Source of the DNA: Ignavibacteriota bacterium
GTDB taxonomy: Bacteria > Bacteroidota > Ignavibacteria > UBA10030 > UBA6906
Direction: 5' to 3'
DNA: 50,397 nt
Assembly: GCA_003162635.1 (NCBI GenBank)
Contig: PMNE01000065.1
Location: 1-50,397, forward strand
The notes under the pieces were generated by a model. It was given only the letters and a program-made list of their open reading frames with translations. It did no database searches and had not been told where the DNA came from. This document shows, piece by piece, positions 16,264 to 23,583 of this stretch. The position numbers and the translations under genes are program-made. How positions within the stretch are numbered: position 1 is the stretch's first letter; each line of letters opens with the position of its first letter.

Positions 16264-16284
16264 ATACGACTGAACAGGTCCTAT
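16264..16284. promoter_or_regulatory. candidate Rrf2 operator
   Basis: ATACGAC, 7 bases, GTCCTAT: a 21-bp near-palindrome with six of seven arm positions matching, 62 bases upstream of the rrf2 start. Size and symmetry suit a dimeric Rrf2 protein. It lies downstream of the predicted start site, so binding would act as a roadblock or on a further promoter. Confidence 0.5.
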
Positions 16285-16292
16285 TTTGGCGC

Positions 16293-16326
16293 AAAAAAAA
16301 TGTTCTTCTTTCACGATTGAAGAACA
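16293..16326 (-). terminator. intrinsic terminator in the suf leader
   Basis: On the minus strand TGTTCTTC and GAAGAACA form an 8-bp stem with a 10-base loop (16326-16301), followed at once by eight T (16300-16293). No gene lies upstream on this strand: the only source of transcription is the promoter at 16363-16391. It therefore sits in the 5' leader of rrf2-suf and may act as an attenuator. Confidence 0.65.
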
Positions 16327-16362
16327 CCTGCAGGCGATGCCGGGTTCCTTAGGCGCACAAAC

Positions 16363-16391
16363 AAGTTACAAAAAACGAACGAAAGTGTCAA
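16363..16391 (-). promoter_or_regulatory. promoter of rrf2-suf operon
   Basis: Minus strand TTGACA (16391-16386), 17-base spacer, TAACTT (16368-16363). Predicted start near 16356, leaving a 155-base leader that contains the terminator hairpin and the near-palindrome. It is back to back with the plus-strand promoter at 16407-16435. Confidence 0.65.
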
Positions 16392-16406
16392 CTTTGGAAG
16401 ATGATT

Positions 16407-16435
16407 TTGCATCCGGCCATAGTTTTCCGTAATTT
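16407..16435 (+). promoter_or_regulatory. promoter of ABC exporter operon
   Basis: TTGCAT (16407-16412), 17-base spacer, TAATTT (16430-16435). Predicted start near 16442, 19 bases before the ATG at 16461. The leader CCTCCCAACCCTCC holds no ribosome site. Confidence 0.6.
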
Positions 16436-16460
16436 TGTCCAATAAACCTCCCAACCCTCC

Positions 16461-17396
16461 ATGCCAGTCATTGAAGCCGATTCCCTCTCCAAGACCTATC
16501 AAGCGGGCCTGATCCGGCGCACGAAGGTTGACGCCCTGGCGTCTTTCTCCATCGCGGTCGAAGCCGGAGAAATATTCAGTCTCCTTGGACCCAACGGGGC
16601 GGGGAAGACGACATTTGTCAAGATCATCCTCTCTCTGACGCTTCCGACGAGCGGTGGGGCCACGATCCTGGGGCAGAAGCTGCCCAACGACGAGGTAAAA
16701 GGCCGCATCGGGTACCTTCCGGAGAGCCACCGATATCCCGGCTATTTCACCGGCGAACAGATCCTGCGCCTCTTTGGGCAGTTGAGCGGAGTGGACGGGT
16801 CGACGCTCGACGCGCGCATCCCCGTTCTGCTCGATCTCGTCGGCATGGGCCAGTGGCGGAAGACGAAGGTGAAGAAGTATTCCAAGGGGATGATGCAGCG
16901 TCTCGGCCTGGCACAAGCTCTTGTCAACGATCCGGACATCCTGTTCCTCGACGAGCCGACCGACGGGGTCGATCCTGTCGGACGGAAGGACATCCGGGAA
17001 TTGCTCCGCGACCTGAAGCTGAAGGGGAAAACGATCTTCCTGAACTCACACCTCTTGTCGGAGGTCGAACTGATATCCGACCGTGTTGCGATCCTCGACA
17101 AAGGAAAGCTCCTGAAGGTCGGAACGGTCGACGAGTTGACACGCAGCGGGTCGCGCTACGTGATCGGAATCAACGGCACCATCCCGCAGGCATGGGAAAC
17201 AGAGGCGCGTGCTCTCGTCATGGATGTGCAGGTCGCCGAAGAGAGCGTGAGCATCGGCTGCAACTCGCCCGCGGAATTAAACGCCGCGATTGATCTCCTG
17301 CGAAAGCACGGGGTGCAAATCGTCTCCGTCGGGCAGCAGCGGAACACGCTCGAAGAGTCGTTCCTCTCCCTCATCAAACGGGAGAGCGCATCATGA
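16461..17396 (+). CDS. ABC transporter ATP-binding protein (ABC-2 export type)
   Basis: 311 residues. Walker A GPNGAGKTT near residues 39-47, Q-loop region GYLPESHRYPGYFTG, signature YSKGMMQRLGLAQAL, Walker B ILFLDEPTDGVDPVG, and the switch histidine in FLNSHLLSE. The C-terminal 80 residues form the extra domain common in CcmA/NatA-like exporters. It overlaps the permease gene by four bases (ATGA), so the two make one exporter. Substrate is unknown. Gene layout resembles NosF-NosY, but no nos gene is present. Confidence 0.93.
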   Translation: MPVIEADSLSKTYQAGLIRRTKVDALASFSIAVEAGEIFSLLGPNGAGKTTFVKIILSLTLPTSGGATILGQKLPNDEVKGRIGYLPESHRYPGYFTGEQILRLFGQLSGVDGSTLDARIPVLLDLVGMGQWRKTKVKKYSKGMMQRLGLAQALVNDPDILFLDEPTDGVDPVGRKDIRELLRDLKLKGKTIFLNSHLLSEVELISDRVAILDKGKLLKVGTVDELTRSGSRYVIGINGTIPQAWETEARALVMDVQVAEESVSIGCNSPAELNAAIDLLRKHGVQIVSVGQQRNTLEESFLSLIKRESAS

Positions 17397-18223
17397 AATT
17401 CCTCGCATTGGTGCTTGGCACCGTCCGCGAAATGGCGGCAAAGGCGACCCTCTATTTCCTCCTGGGGGTCTCAACGGCGATTCTCCTCGGTGTTCTGCTG
17501 ACCGTCTCCTCCTCCGTCTCCACCGAAGGAAGAACGCTGGTCGTCTTCGGCAAAGAAGCGTCCCCTCCCCTCGCGGAAGATATGTTCAGCGATCTCGTCA
17601 TGAAGATGGAGGCGGGCCTCACGGGCGGACTGTTCCTCGGCGTGGTCCTCTTCGGGGTGTTCGCCACCGCGGGCCTCATCCCCGATGCTCTGGAGAAAGG
17701 GACTGTCGATCTCTATCTCTCCAAACCGATCCACCGTTGGGAGCTCCTCCTCGGCAAGTACACGGGGGGGGTTGTGGGAATCTTCGCCGTCATCCTCTAT
17801 TTTCTCGCGAGTCTCTGGTTGATTCTCGGGATCAAGCTCGGGGCATGGAACGTCAATATCCTTTTGTCGTCCCTGCTCCTGACATACATCTTCGCGTCTT
17901 TGTATGCCGTGATCTCCTATTTCGGCGTGCTCTCGCGCAACAGTGCCATCGCCATCCTTGCGGGGCTTCTCTATTTGTTTGTCGCCGCCGAACTCCTCGA
18001 GAACCGCGCACACGGCTTGTATCTCCTGAGCGACAACACGATATATCACGCGGTCATCGACACCTGCTACTGGATCGCCCCCCAGATCCCGGCGATGCAG
18101 GCGACACTGCTCAAGTCGATCGCAGGAGGGACGCTCGATTGGCGACCCTTCGGCCAGTCACTCCTCTCTTCGACCGCCCTCTTCGGGCTCGCGGCGTGGA
18201 CACTCAAGAACAAGGACTTCTGA
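17393..18223 (+). CDS. ABC-2 type permease
   Basis: 276 residues with about six hydrophobic segments. The first (residues 15-38, ATLYFLLGVSTAILLGVLLT) is followed by a 45-residue extracytoplasmic loop, then helices near 77-97, 120-141, 153-175, 180-200 and 240-265. The motif LEKGTVDLYLSKPIHRWELLLGKY after the second helix is characteristic of NosY/ABC-2 permeases. The start overlaps the ATPase stop. The protein would form a homodimeric pore with the ATPase. Confidence 0.9.
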   Translation: MKFLALVLGTVREMAAKATLYFLLGVSTAILLGVLLTVSSSVSTEGRTLVVFGKEASPPLAEDMFSDLVMKMEAGLTGGLFLGVVLFGVFATAGLIPDALEKGTVDLYLSKPIHRWELLLGKYTGGVVGIFAVILYFLASLWLILGIKLGAWNVNILLSSLLLTYIFASLYAVISYFGVLSRNSAIAILAGLLYLFVAAELLENRAHGLYLLSDNTIYHAVIDTCYWIAPQIPAMQATLLKSIAGGTLDWRPFGQSLLSSTALFGLAAWTLKNKDF

Positions 18224-18224
18224 C

Positions 18225-18788
18225 ATGCCGGGGATGAAGGTGCCCGCCCGCATGGTCGTTTGCCTCCTTCTCATCTCTGCCGCAGCGCCGGCCGCCGGAA
18301 GTTCCTCCTCCGCCCGCGCGCAGGTCGGCAGTGCCGATACCTCCGGTGCCTCGTTTCGCCGGCAGCGCGCGGCATTTTCAACGCCGAAGCTCGATCAGCG
18401 GAATGCGGCCCGGCTCTTCCTTCAGCGACGCGGATACGTCAGCGTTCTGGAAGGAGTGCTGCGGGACGATCCCATCGATGCCATCCTCTGCTACATCCGC
18501 ATGCGGCTCCATCTGGAATTCTCCCTCCCCCACGATGTGCTGGTCGAGTATGAGCCGATCGTCCGGCCCCCGAAGAGAAACGACGGGGTCCCTGTTTGTG
18601 TTTTGATTCGCTCATGGAATTTATGTACATTGTGGTACGTGGTGGTGCTTGCCACGGGTATCCAAGTTCTCTGCGGCTTCAGACTTCACATCGCCGCTCT
18701 CATCGCAGCAGGCGCATGGGTCTTCACCATCCTCTTCACTCTCGGGATCATCACCCTTCTCGCGAATGCGTTGCACCTGCGGGTGTGA
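18225..18788 (+). CDS. unknown membrane protein after the ABC exporter
   Basis: 187 residues starting one base after the permease stop. A signal-like hydrophobic stretch (residues 9-25, ARMVVCLLLISAAAPAA), a polar middle domain without a recognised family, then two strongly hydrophobic helices (about 135-153 and 155-180, including AALIAAGAWVFTILFTLG) at the C-terminus. An AT-rich promoter-like sequence (18603-18631) lies inside the frame. The last third could therefore be non-coding leader for the next gene, or a shorter membrane protein starting after that promoter. The unbroken frame and hydrophobic pattern favour coding, but the exact extent is uncertain. Confidence 0.5.
   Translation: MPGMKVPARMVVCLLLISAAAPAAGSSSSARAQVGSADTSGASFRRQRAAFSTPKLDQRNAARLFLQRRGYVSVLEGVLRDDPIDAILCYIRMRLHLEFSLPHDVLVEYEPIVRPPKRNDGVPVCVLIRSWNLCTLWYVVVLATGIQVLCGFRLHIAALIAAGAWVFTILFTLGIITLLANALHLRV
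18603..18631 (+). promoter_or_regulatory. promoter of hbd-ackA, inside the upstream frame
   Basis: TTGATT (18603-18608), 17-base spacer, TACATT (18626-18631), in a local AT-rich island. Predicted start near 18638, giving a leader of about 208 bases before the dehydrogenase ATG. Confidence 0.5.
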
Positions 18789-18845
18789 GATGCCTCCCGT
18801 ACCCATCTGCTCTGCAATCGGCATGACGAACATAAGGACATTTCC

Positions 18846-19778
18846 ATGGTGGAAAAGCTGAAATTCGAGGATTTGCAGTCCCCCGTCCTTTCGAAGCGCA
18901 AGGGGGAGGAGGCATTTCAAACGGTCGGTGTCATCGGCCTCGGCGTCATGGGACAGGGCATTGCCGAGACCGTGGCCGGCGCCGGCATCGAAGTCATCGG
19001 CGTGGAAAAGGCGGCGGCCCCCCTGAAAGCGGGATTGGACGGCATCAGCCGCGCCATGGACCACGAGATCAAGAGGTGGGGTAAGACCCCTTCGGAGAAG
19101 AAGGCGGTCCTGAGCAGGGTGCGGGGAACGACCGACCTCGCAGTCCTGAAGGAATGCGACATCATCATCGAGGCCGTTGACGAGAATTTCGATTTGAAAC
19201 GGCGGATCATCGAGGCCTTTTATGCCATCGGGAAACAGGATACCGTTTTCATCTCCAATACCGCGACGCTGAGTCTGACGAAGCTCGCCCAGGCAAGCCA
19301 GCGGCCGGACAGGATCATCGGAATGCATTTCCTTAATCCCGTCCCTCAGATTCCCCTGGTGGAAATCGTCCGCGGAATGCAGACTTCCGACGAAACATTC
19401 CAGCTCGTCAAGGCATTCGCAAAGAGGATCGGAAAAACCCCGGTGGAGGTATTTGAATACCCCGGGTTCATCACCACCCGGACGATCCTGCCGATGCTCA
19501 ACGAAGCGATGCATGTTCTCATGGAGGGAATCGCACATGCGGACGACATCGACACGGCAATGAGCCTCGGCTATGGGATGCAGACGGGCCCGCTGGAGAT
19601 GGCCGACGCGATGGGGCTGGACGAAGTCTTGATGTGGATGGAGGCCCTGTACCACGAACTCGGCGAGCCGCGGTATCGTCCGTGTCCGTTGTTGCGGCGG
19701 ATGGTCCGCGAAGGGAAGATCGGGAAGAAAGTGGGGGAGGGATTCTTCAAGTATAATGACGACGGCAAACGGCTATGA
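18846..19778 (+). CDS. 3-hydroxyacyl-CoA (3-hydroxybutyryl-CoA) dehydrogenase
   Basis: 310 residues. An N-terminal extension of 25 residues precedes the NAD-binding Rossmann motif VGVIGLGVMGQGIAE. The catalytic His lies in GMHFLNPVPQIPLVE, with the partner Glu upstream in IIIEAVDENFDLK. C-terminal helical domain contains GYGMQTGPLEMADAMGLD and the ending KIGKKVGEGFFKYN. The usual NTSS motif reads NTAT. It oxidises or forms 3-hydroxybutyryl-CoA. Joined to ackA by an ATGA overlap, which suggests acyl-CoA or acetate metabolism. ATG 18846 is preceded by AAGGA. Confidence 0.9.
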   Translation: MVEKLKFEDLQSPVLSKRKGEEAFQTVGVIGLGVMGQGIAETVAGAGIEVIGVEKAAAPLKAGLDGISRAMDHEIKRWGKTPSEKKAVLSRVRGTTDLAVLKECDIIIEAVDENFDLKRRIIEAFYAIGKQDTVFISNTATLSLTKLAQASQRPDRIIGMHFLNPVPQIPLVEIVRGMQTSDETFQLVKAFAKRIGKTPVEVFEYPGFITTRTILPMLNEAMHVLMEGIAHADDIDTAMSLGYGMQTGPLEMADAMGLDEVLMWMEALYHELGEPRYRPCPLLRRMVREGKIGKKVGEGFFKYNDDGKRL

Positions 19779-20974
19779 ATATTCTGGTCCTCAATTGTGG
19801 AAGCTCTTCGGTCAAATATCAGCTTATAGAAGCGGACAACAGGAAGACTCTCACGCGCGGAAGCGTGGAGCGGATCGGGATGACCGGGGCCACGCTCAGC
19901 AACAAACGCCACGACGGCGACGAGATCCGGATCGCCGGCGACATTCTCGACCACACCATCGCCATCGAATACATCCTTGCCGTTCTCCTGAGCAGGAACC
20001 ACGGCGTCATCAACGACAAGTCGGACATTCACGCGATCGGCCACCGGGTTGTTCACGGCGGCGAATCGTTCACCGATTCCGTCCTCATCACCGAGAACGT
20101 CATCAAGACACTGCGCGATAACATCGAGCTGGCGCCTCTGCACAACCCGCACAATCTAAGGGGGATCGCGGCCTGCGATGTCAGTCTTCCGGGTGTCCCG
20201 CAGGTGGCCGTGTTTGACACGGCGTTTCACCAGAAGATGCCAAAAAAGGCATACCTGTACGGCCTTCCCTATTCCCTTTACACACAATACAAGATCCGCC
20301 GGTACGGTTTCCATGGAACATCTCACCGGTATGTTTCCGATCGGGCGGCAACCATTATCGGGAAACCGATGGCTGAGCTGAAGATCATCACATGTCACCT
20401 CGGCAACGGCTGCAGCATGGCGGCGGTGGATCGCGGCACTTCGGTTGACACCAGTATGGGGTTCACGCCCCTCGAAGGGTTGCTGATGGGAACGCGCTCC
20501 GGGGACATCGACCCGTCGGTCATTCTGTTCGTCATGGGAAAGGAAGGTCTGTCGCTGGGGGAGGCGAACACGCTGCTGAACAAACACAGCGGTCTGCAAG
20601 GGATCTCAGGGGTCAGCAGCGACATGCGGGAGATCATCGCCGAGGTGAAGAACGGCGACAAGAAGGCGACGTATGCGTTTGACGTGTTCGCCTACCGCGT
20701 GAAGAAGTACATCGGCGCGTATGCGGCGGCGATGGGGGGGATCGACGTGTTGGCCTTCACCGGCGGGATTGGCGAAAACAGTCCGGAGGTCCGGGCTGCC
20801 TCCTGCGAGGGGCTTGGATTCCTCGGCATCGGGATCGACGAAGTGCGGAACTCGTCTCAGGAAAAGGAAAAGCGCATCTCTGCAGAGGGTACGCGAACAG
20901 CGGTCCTGGTCGTGCCGACGAACGAAGAACTGGTCATCGCCATGGATACGATGCAGATCGTCAAAGGAACGTAG
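19775..20974 (+). CDS. ackA: acetate kinase
   Basis: 399 residues; interconverts acetate plus ATP with acetyl phosphate. The family motifs are all present: LNCGSSSVKYQL at the start, GHRVVHGGE, the loop RYGFHGTSHRYVS, HLGNGCSM, TRSGDIDPS and TGGIGENSPEVR. Catalytic Asp lies in VFDTAFHQ. The start overlaps the upstream dehydrogenase stop by four bases. No phosphotransacetylase gene is in view. The gene converges with the YigZ gene 32 bases downstream without an obvious terminator. Confidence 0.97.
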   Translation: MNILVLNCGSSSVKYQLIEADNRKTLTRGSVERIGMTGATLSNKRHDGDEIRIAGDILDHTIAIEYILAVLLSRNHGVINDKSDIHAIGHRVVHGGESFTDSVLITENVIKTLRDNIELAPLHNPHNLRGIAACDVSLPGVPQVAVFDTAFHQKMPKKAYLYGLPYSLYTQYKIRRYGFHGTSHRYVSDRAATIIGKPMAELKIITCHLGNGCSMAAVDRGTSVDTSMGFTPLEGLLMGTRSGDIDPSVILFVMGKEGLSLGEANTLLNKHSGLQGISGVSSDMREIIAEVKNGDKKATYAFDVFAYRVKKYIGAYAAAMGGIDVLAFTGGIGENSPEVRAASCEGLGFLGIGIDEVRNSSQEKEKRISAEGTRTAVLVVPTNEELVIAMDTMQIVKGT

Positions 20975-21006
20975 CAACAGCAGGCGAACCAACCGGTCCT
21001 TTCATA

Positions 21007-21624
21007 TCATTCAGGCACGTCGATCCCCGCTTTTCCCCCCGTCCTCTCGCGCAGAATCCCGCAAAACTCGTCCACCCGTGACGTCCTGATCTCCACGCGA
21101 AGATGCACGAGATCATCGTACCGGGTGTCGCAGACGGCCCCTCCCGACGTCTCGATGGCGTGCATAACGACGCCGACGAGGGGATGAGGAAAAGTGATGT
21201 CGACGCTGCGCGTGATGTACTTTGTGATGATCGCAGCAGCAGCGAGAGCCGCATCCGCTGCACCTCCGTATGCCCGCAGAAGGCCGCCGACGCCGAGCTT
21301 CGTCCCTCCGAAGTACCGCGTCACGACAACCAGCACATCGGTCAGCGCCGCCTTTTCGATCGCCGCGAGAATCGGTCTCCCGGCGGTGCCGGCGGGTTCG
21401 CCGTCGTCGCTCGTCCGGAACCTCTTCCCGTCGATACCCAGGCGGTATGCGTGACAATGGTGGGTTGCATCGTGATATTCCTCGCGGAGGGACCGGAGCC
21501 GGCTCTCCGCCGCCTCTTCATCGGCAATCGGGTAGGCGCCTGCGATGAACCGGGAGCCCAGGACCTTCGTTTCCGCCCCGGAAGGCCCGCGGATCGTGCG
21601 AAACTCATCGGTCTCAGCAGACAT
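21007..21624 (-). CDS. YigZ/IMPACT family protein (UPF0029)
   Basis: 205 residues. N-terminal UPF0029 domain with GSRFIAGAYPI, ATHHCHAYRLG, the conserved SDDGEPAGTAGRPIL, VVVTRYFGGTKLGVGGLLRAYGGAA, then the C-terminal ferredoxin-like DUF1949 part. It is related to eukaryotic IMPACT; the bacterial role, perhaps in translation regulation or proteolysis, is not settled. The ATG at 21624 has no clear ribosome site. It is divergent from bshA. Confidence 0.92.
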   Translation of the reverse strand: MSAETDEFRTIRGPSGAETKVLGSRFIAGAYPIADEEAAESRLRSLREEYHDATHHCHAYRLGIDGKRFRTSDDGEPAGTAGRPILAAIEKAALTDVLVVVTRYFGGTKLGVGGLLRAYGGAADAALAAAAIITKYITRSVDITFPHPLVGVVMHAIETSGGAVCDTRYDDLVHLRVEIRTSRVDEFCGILRERTGGKAGIDVPE

Positions 21625-21665
21625 GGGAGGATGCCACGCGGGATGGGGTTTTTTCTTGGCAACCC

Positions 21666-21694
21666 TTGCGGGTCACTTCCTGCTTCTGTATCTT
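21666..21694 (+). promoter_or_regulatory. promoter of bshA
   Basis: TTGCGG (21666-21671), 17-base spacer, TATCTT (21689-21694), identical hexamers to the tRNA-Pro promoter. Predicted start near 21701, 18 bases before ATG 21719; so the longer frame beginning at 21545 would not be fully transcribed. Confidence 0.55.
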
Positions 21695-21718
21695 CATCGC
21701 TACATCGCGGACAGAATC

Positions 21719-22867
21719 ATGAAAATCGGCATTGTGTGCTATCCAACGTACGGCGGCAGCGGCGTTGTCGCGACCGAATTGGGGAAGGCCCTTGCAGAGC
21801 GGGGGCACCAGATCCATTTCATCAGCTACGCCATGCCGACGCGGCTTGAGGGATACATCGGCAATGTCTTCTACCACGAAGTGGAGATGTCGACCTATCC
21901 GGTCTTCGAATTCCCTCTCTACACGCTCGCGCTCGCAAGCAAGATCGTCGAGGTTTCGCGGTTCGAAAAACTCGACCTTATCCACGCCCACTATGCCATC
22001 CCCCATGCCATCAGTGCGTATCTCGCACGGGAGATCCTCGGCGGCAGGTCGCGCATCATCACGACGCTGCATGGAACGGATATCACGCTCGTGGGTCTTG
22101 AGCCCGGTTACCTCCCTGTGATGAAGTTCAGCATCGAACGGAGCGACGGGGTGACGGCAGTCTCCCGCTTCCTTCGCGAGAAGACGACCACCAACTACGG
22201 CATCGACAAGGACATCCGCGTCATCCCCAACTTCGTCGACACGCGGAAGTACCGGCGGCTCCCGGCAAGCAGCATTTGCGAGAGGTTCGCTCCTCAGGGG
22301 GAGCGCGTTCTCGTCCACGTATCGAACTTCCGCGCCGTCAAGCGCGTCCCCGACGTGATCCGCATTTTCAGCGAAGTGAGGAAGAAAGTCCCCTCCCGCC
22401 TTCTGCTCGTCGGCGACGGCCCGGAGCGGTCCGCATGCGAGATTCTTGCGCGCGAGCTCGGACTGCAGCACGATGTGATCTTCCTGGGGAAGCAGCAGGA
22501 AATCGTCCCGATCCTCTCGGCATCCGATCTGATGCTGATGCCCAGCCAGTCCGAGAGCTTCGGACTCTCCGCCCTCGAAGCAATGGCTTGCGAGGTTCCG
22601 GTGGTCTCCTCCAGCGTCGGTGGACTCCCTGAGCTCCAGGTGCACGGGGAAACGGGCTACATTGCGGAGATCGGCGACGTCGACCGGATGGCGCGCTATG
22701 CGGTGGACCTCCTGACGAATGACGCCAAGCGGCACATGTTCGGCGAGGCGTGCAGGCGGAGGGCCGTCGACCATTTCGATGTCCATCCCATTGTGGATCT
22801 CTATGAGTCGTATTACGCGGAATGTCTTGCGGCCGACCCTATACCAGTCCGCGTCCCGCAAAGCTGA
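21719..22867 (+). CDS. bshA: BshA, N-acetylglucosaminyl L-malate synthase
   Basis: 382 residues of glycosyltransferase family 4; first step of bacillithiol synthesis, joining UDP-GlcNAc to L-malate. The start IGIVCYPTYGGSGVVATELG is diagnostic for BshA. Other supports are HFISYAMP, the HAHYAIPHAISAYLA stretch, TTLHGTDITLVG, VIPNFVDTRKYRR and the E-rich donor site SQSESFGLSALEAMACEVPV. The ATG at 21719 was chosen because it begins the conserved region and fits the promoter. BshB and BshC are not in this window. Confidence 0.95.
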   Translation: MKIGIVCYPTYGGSGVVATELGKALAERGHQIHFISYAMPTRLEGYIGNVFYHEVEMSTYPVFEFPLYTLALASKIVEVSRFEKLDLIHAHYAIPHAISAYLAREILGGRSRIITTLHGTDITLVGLEPGYLPVMKFSIERSDGVTAVSRFLREKTTTNYGIDKDIRVIPNFVDTRKYRRLPASSICERFAPQGERVLVHVSNFRAVKRVPDVIRIFSEVRKKVPSRLLLVGDGPERSACEILARELGLQHDVIFLGKQQEIVPILSASDLMLMPSQSESFGLSALEAMACEVPVVSSSVGGLPELQVHGETGYIAEIGDVDRMARYAVDLLTNDAKRHMFGEACRRRAVDHFDVHPIVDLYESYYAECLAADPIPVRVPQS

Positions 22868-22914
22868 AGACCCTGCAAAACATTCTGCAGGAAACAGAGG
22901 AGGAGAAGAGAGCC

Positions 22915-23220
22915 GTGTTACTGGACCTTGTGCCGTGGAAGAAATCCAAGAAGCCCGAACTGCAGGAACTCCAGGCGATGCTGAAGCGGGAAGGGCTGGA
23001 GTCGGAACTCTACGCAGACAATCCGGGGACCAAGTACGGCCGGCATAAGCACGACTTCGACGACTTTGTCTTGATCGTTTCGGGGAAGATGAAGATCGAG
23101 ACCGATGAACACGAATGGATCCTCAAACCGGGGGACCGGCTCAACCTGCCGGCAAACACGTTCCACCGGGCCGAGGTGCTGGGAAGAGATGAAGTGCGCT
23201 ACCTCTCCGCCGCCAAGTAG
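22915..23220 (+). CDS. single-domain cupin protein
   Basis: About 101 residues from a GTG at 22915, with AGGAGG eleven bases ahead. An ATG at 22822 is in frame but overlaps bshA by 46 bases and would add 31 residues of poor quality. The cupin box 1 is seen as GRHKHDFDDFVLIVSGKMK, with the metal-type histidines H-K-H. Box 2 is PGDRLNLPANTFHRAEV with the second histidine. Residues 1-40 are charged and helical. It is probably cotranscribed with bshA. Small cupins may be enzymes or ligand sensors; no function can be given. Confidence 0.8.
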   Translation: MLLDLVPWKKSKKPELQELQAMLKREGLESELYADNPGTKYGRHKHDFDDFVLIVSGKMKIETDEHEWILKPGDRLNLPANTFHRAEVLGRDEVRYLSAAK

Positions 23221-23278
23221 GGCCTCAGGGCCGTCCCTCCCGATACGAATCCCCGGCTTTCAAGGGCCTGCAATGCCG

Positions 23279-23509
23279 CTATTTCTCCTCCGTGAACGGG
23301 GTATCCTCTTTCTCCTTTTCCACATTCCGCGCCTGTCGGTGGTACAGCAAGCGAAGAATCAGCCTCACGGCAAACAAGACGACAGCGATCAGGAGAAATA
23401 CCCCGTACATGCTTCGCGGCACTACCTTCGCCAGCATGAGCAACAGCATCACCAGCATGATCCCCACGCTGATGAAACCGTAGAGGTTGATTGATCTTTG
23501 ATTCAGCAT
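23279..23509 (-). CDS. small two-helix membrane protein
   Basis: 76 residues from ATG 23509, chosen because AGGAG lies just upstream; a start at 23560 would add 17 residues without a good ribosome site. Two hydrophobic helices (residues 10-28 and 34-52, FISVGIMLVMLLLMLAKVV and VFLLIAVVLFAVRLILRLL) are followed by a highly charged tail EKEKEDTPFTEEK. No family recognised. It follows mnmA by 74 bases on the same strand. Confidence 0.65.
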   Translation of the reverse strand: MLNQRSINLYGFISVGIMLVMLLLMLAKVVPRSMYGVFLLIAVVLFAVRLILRLLYHRQARNVEKEKEDTPFTEEK

Positions 23510-23583
23510 GGTCTCCTCTTGCTCTCCACATCGATAAAACGCGTGCCGGGTGAAGACCACCGTTCCCTGCCGGGCGGCAGGAG

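Noticed and set aside
18621-19655. A long minus-strand frame opposite the dehydrogenase gene
   Set aside because: It is antisense to the clear 3-hydroxyacyl-CoA dehydrogenase and has the charged composition expected of a shadow frame.
21545-21718. Upstream extension of bshA
   Set aside because: It overlaps the YigZ start and the promoter at 21666-21694; BshA homology begins at ATG 21719.
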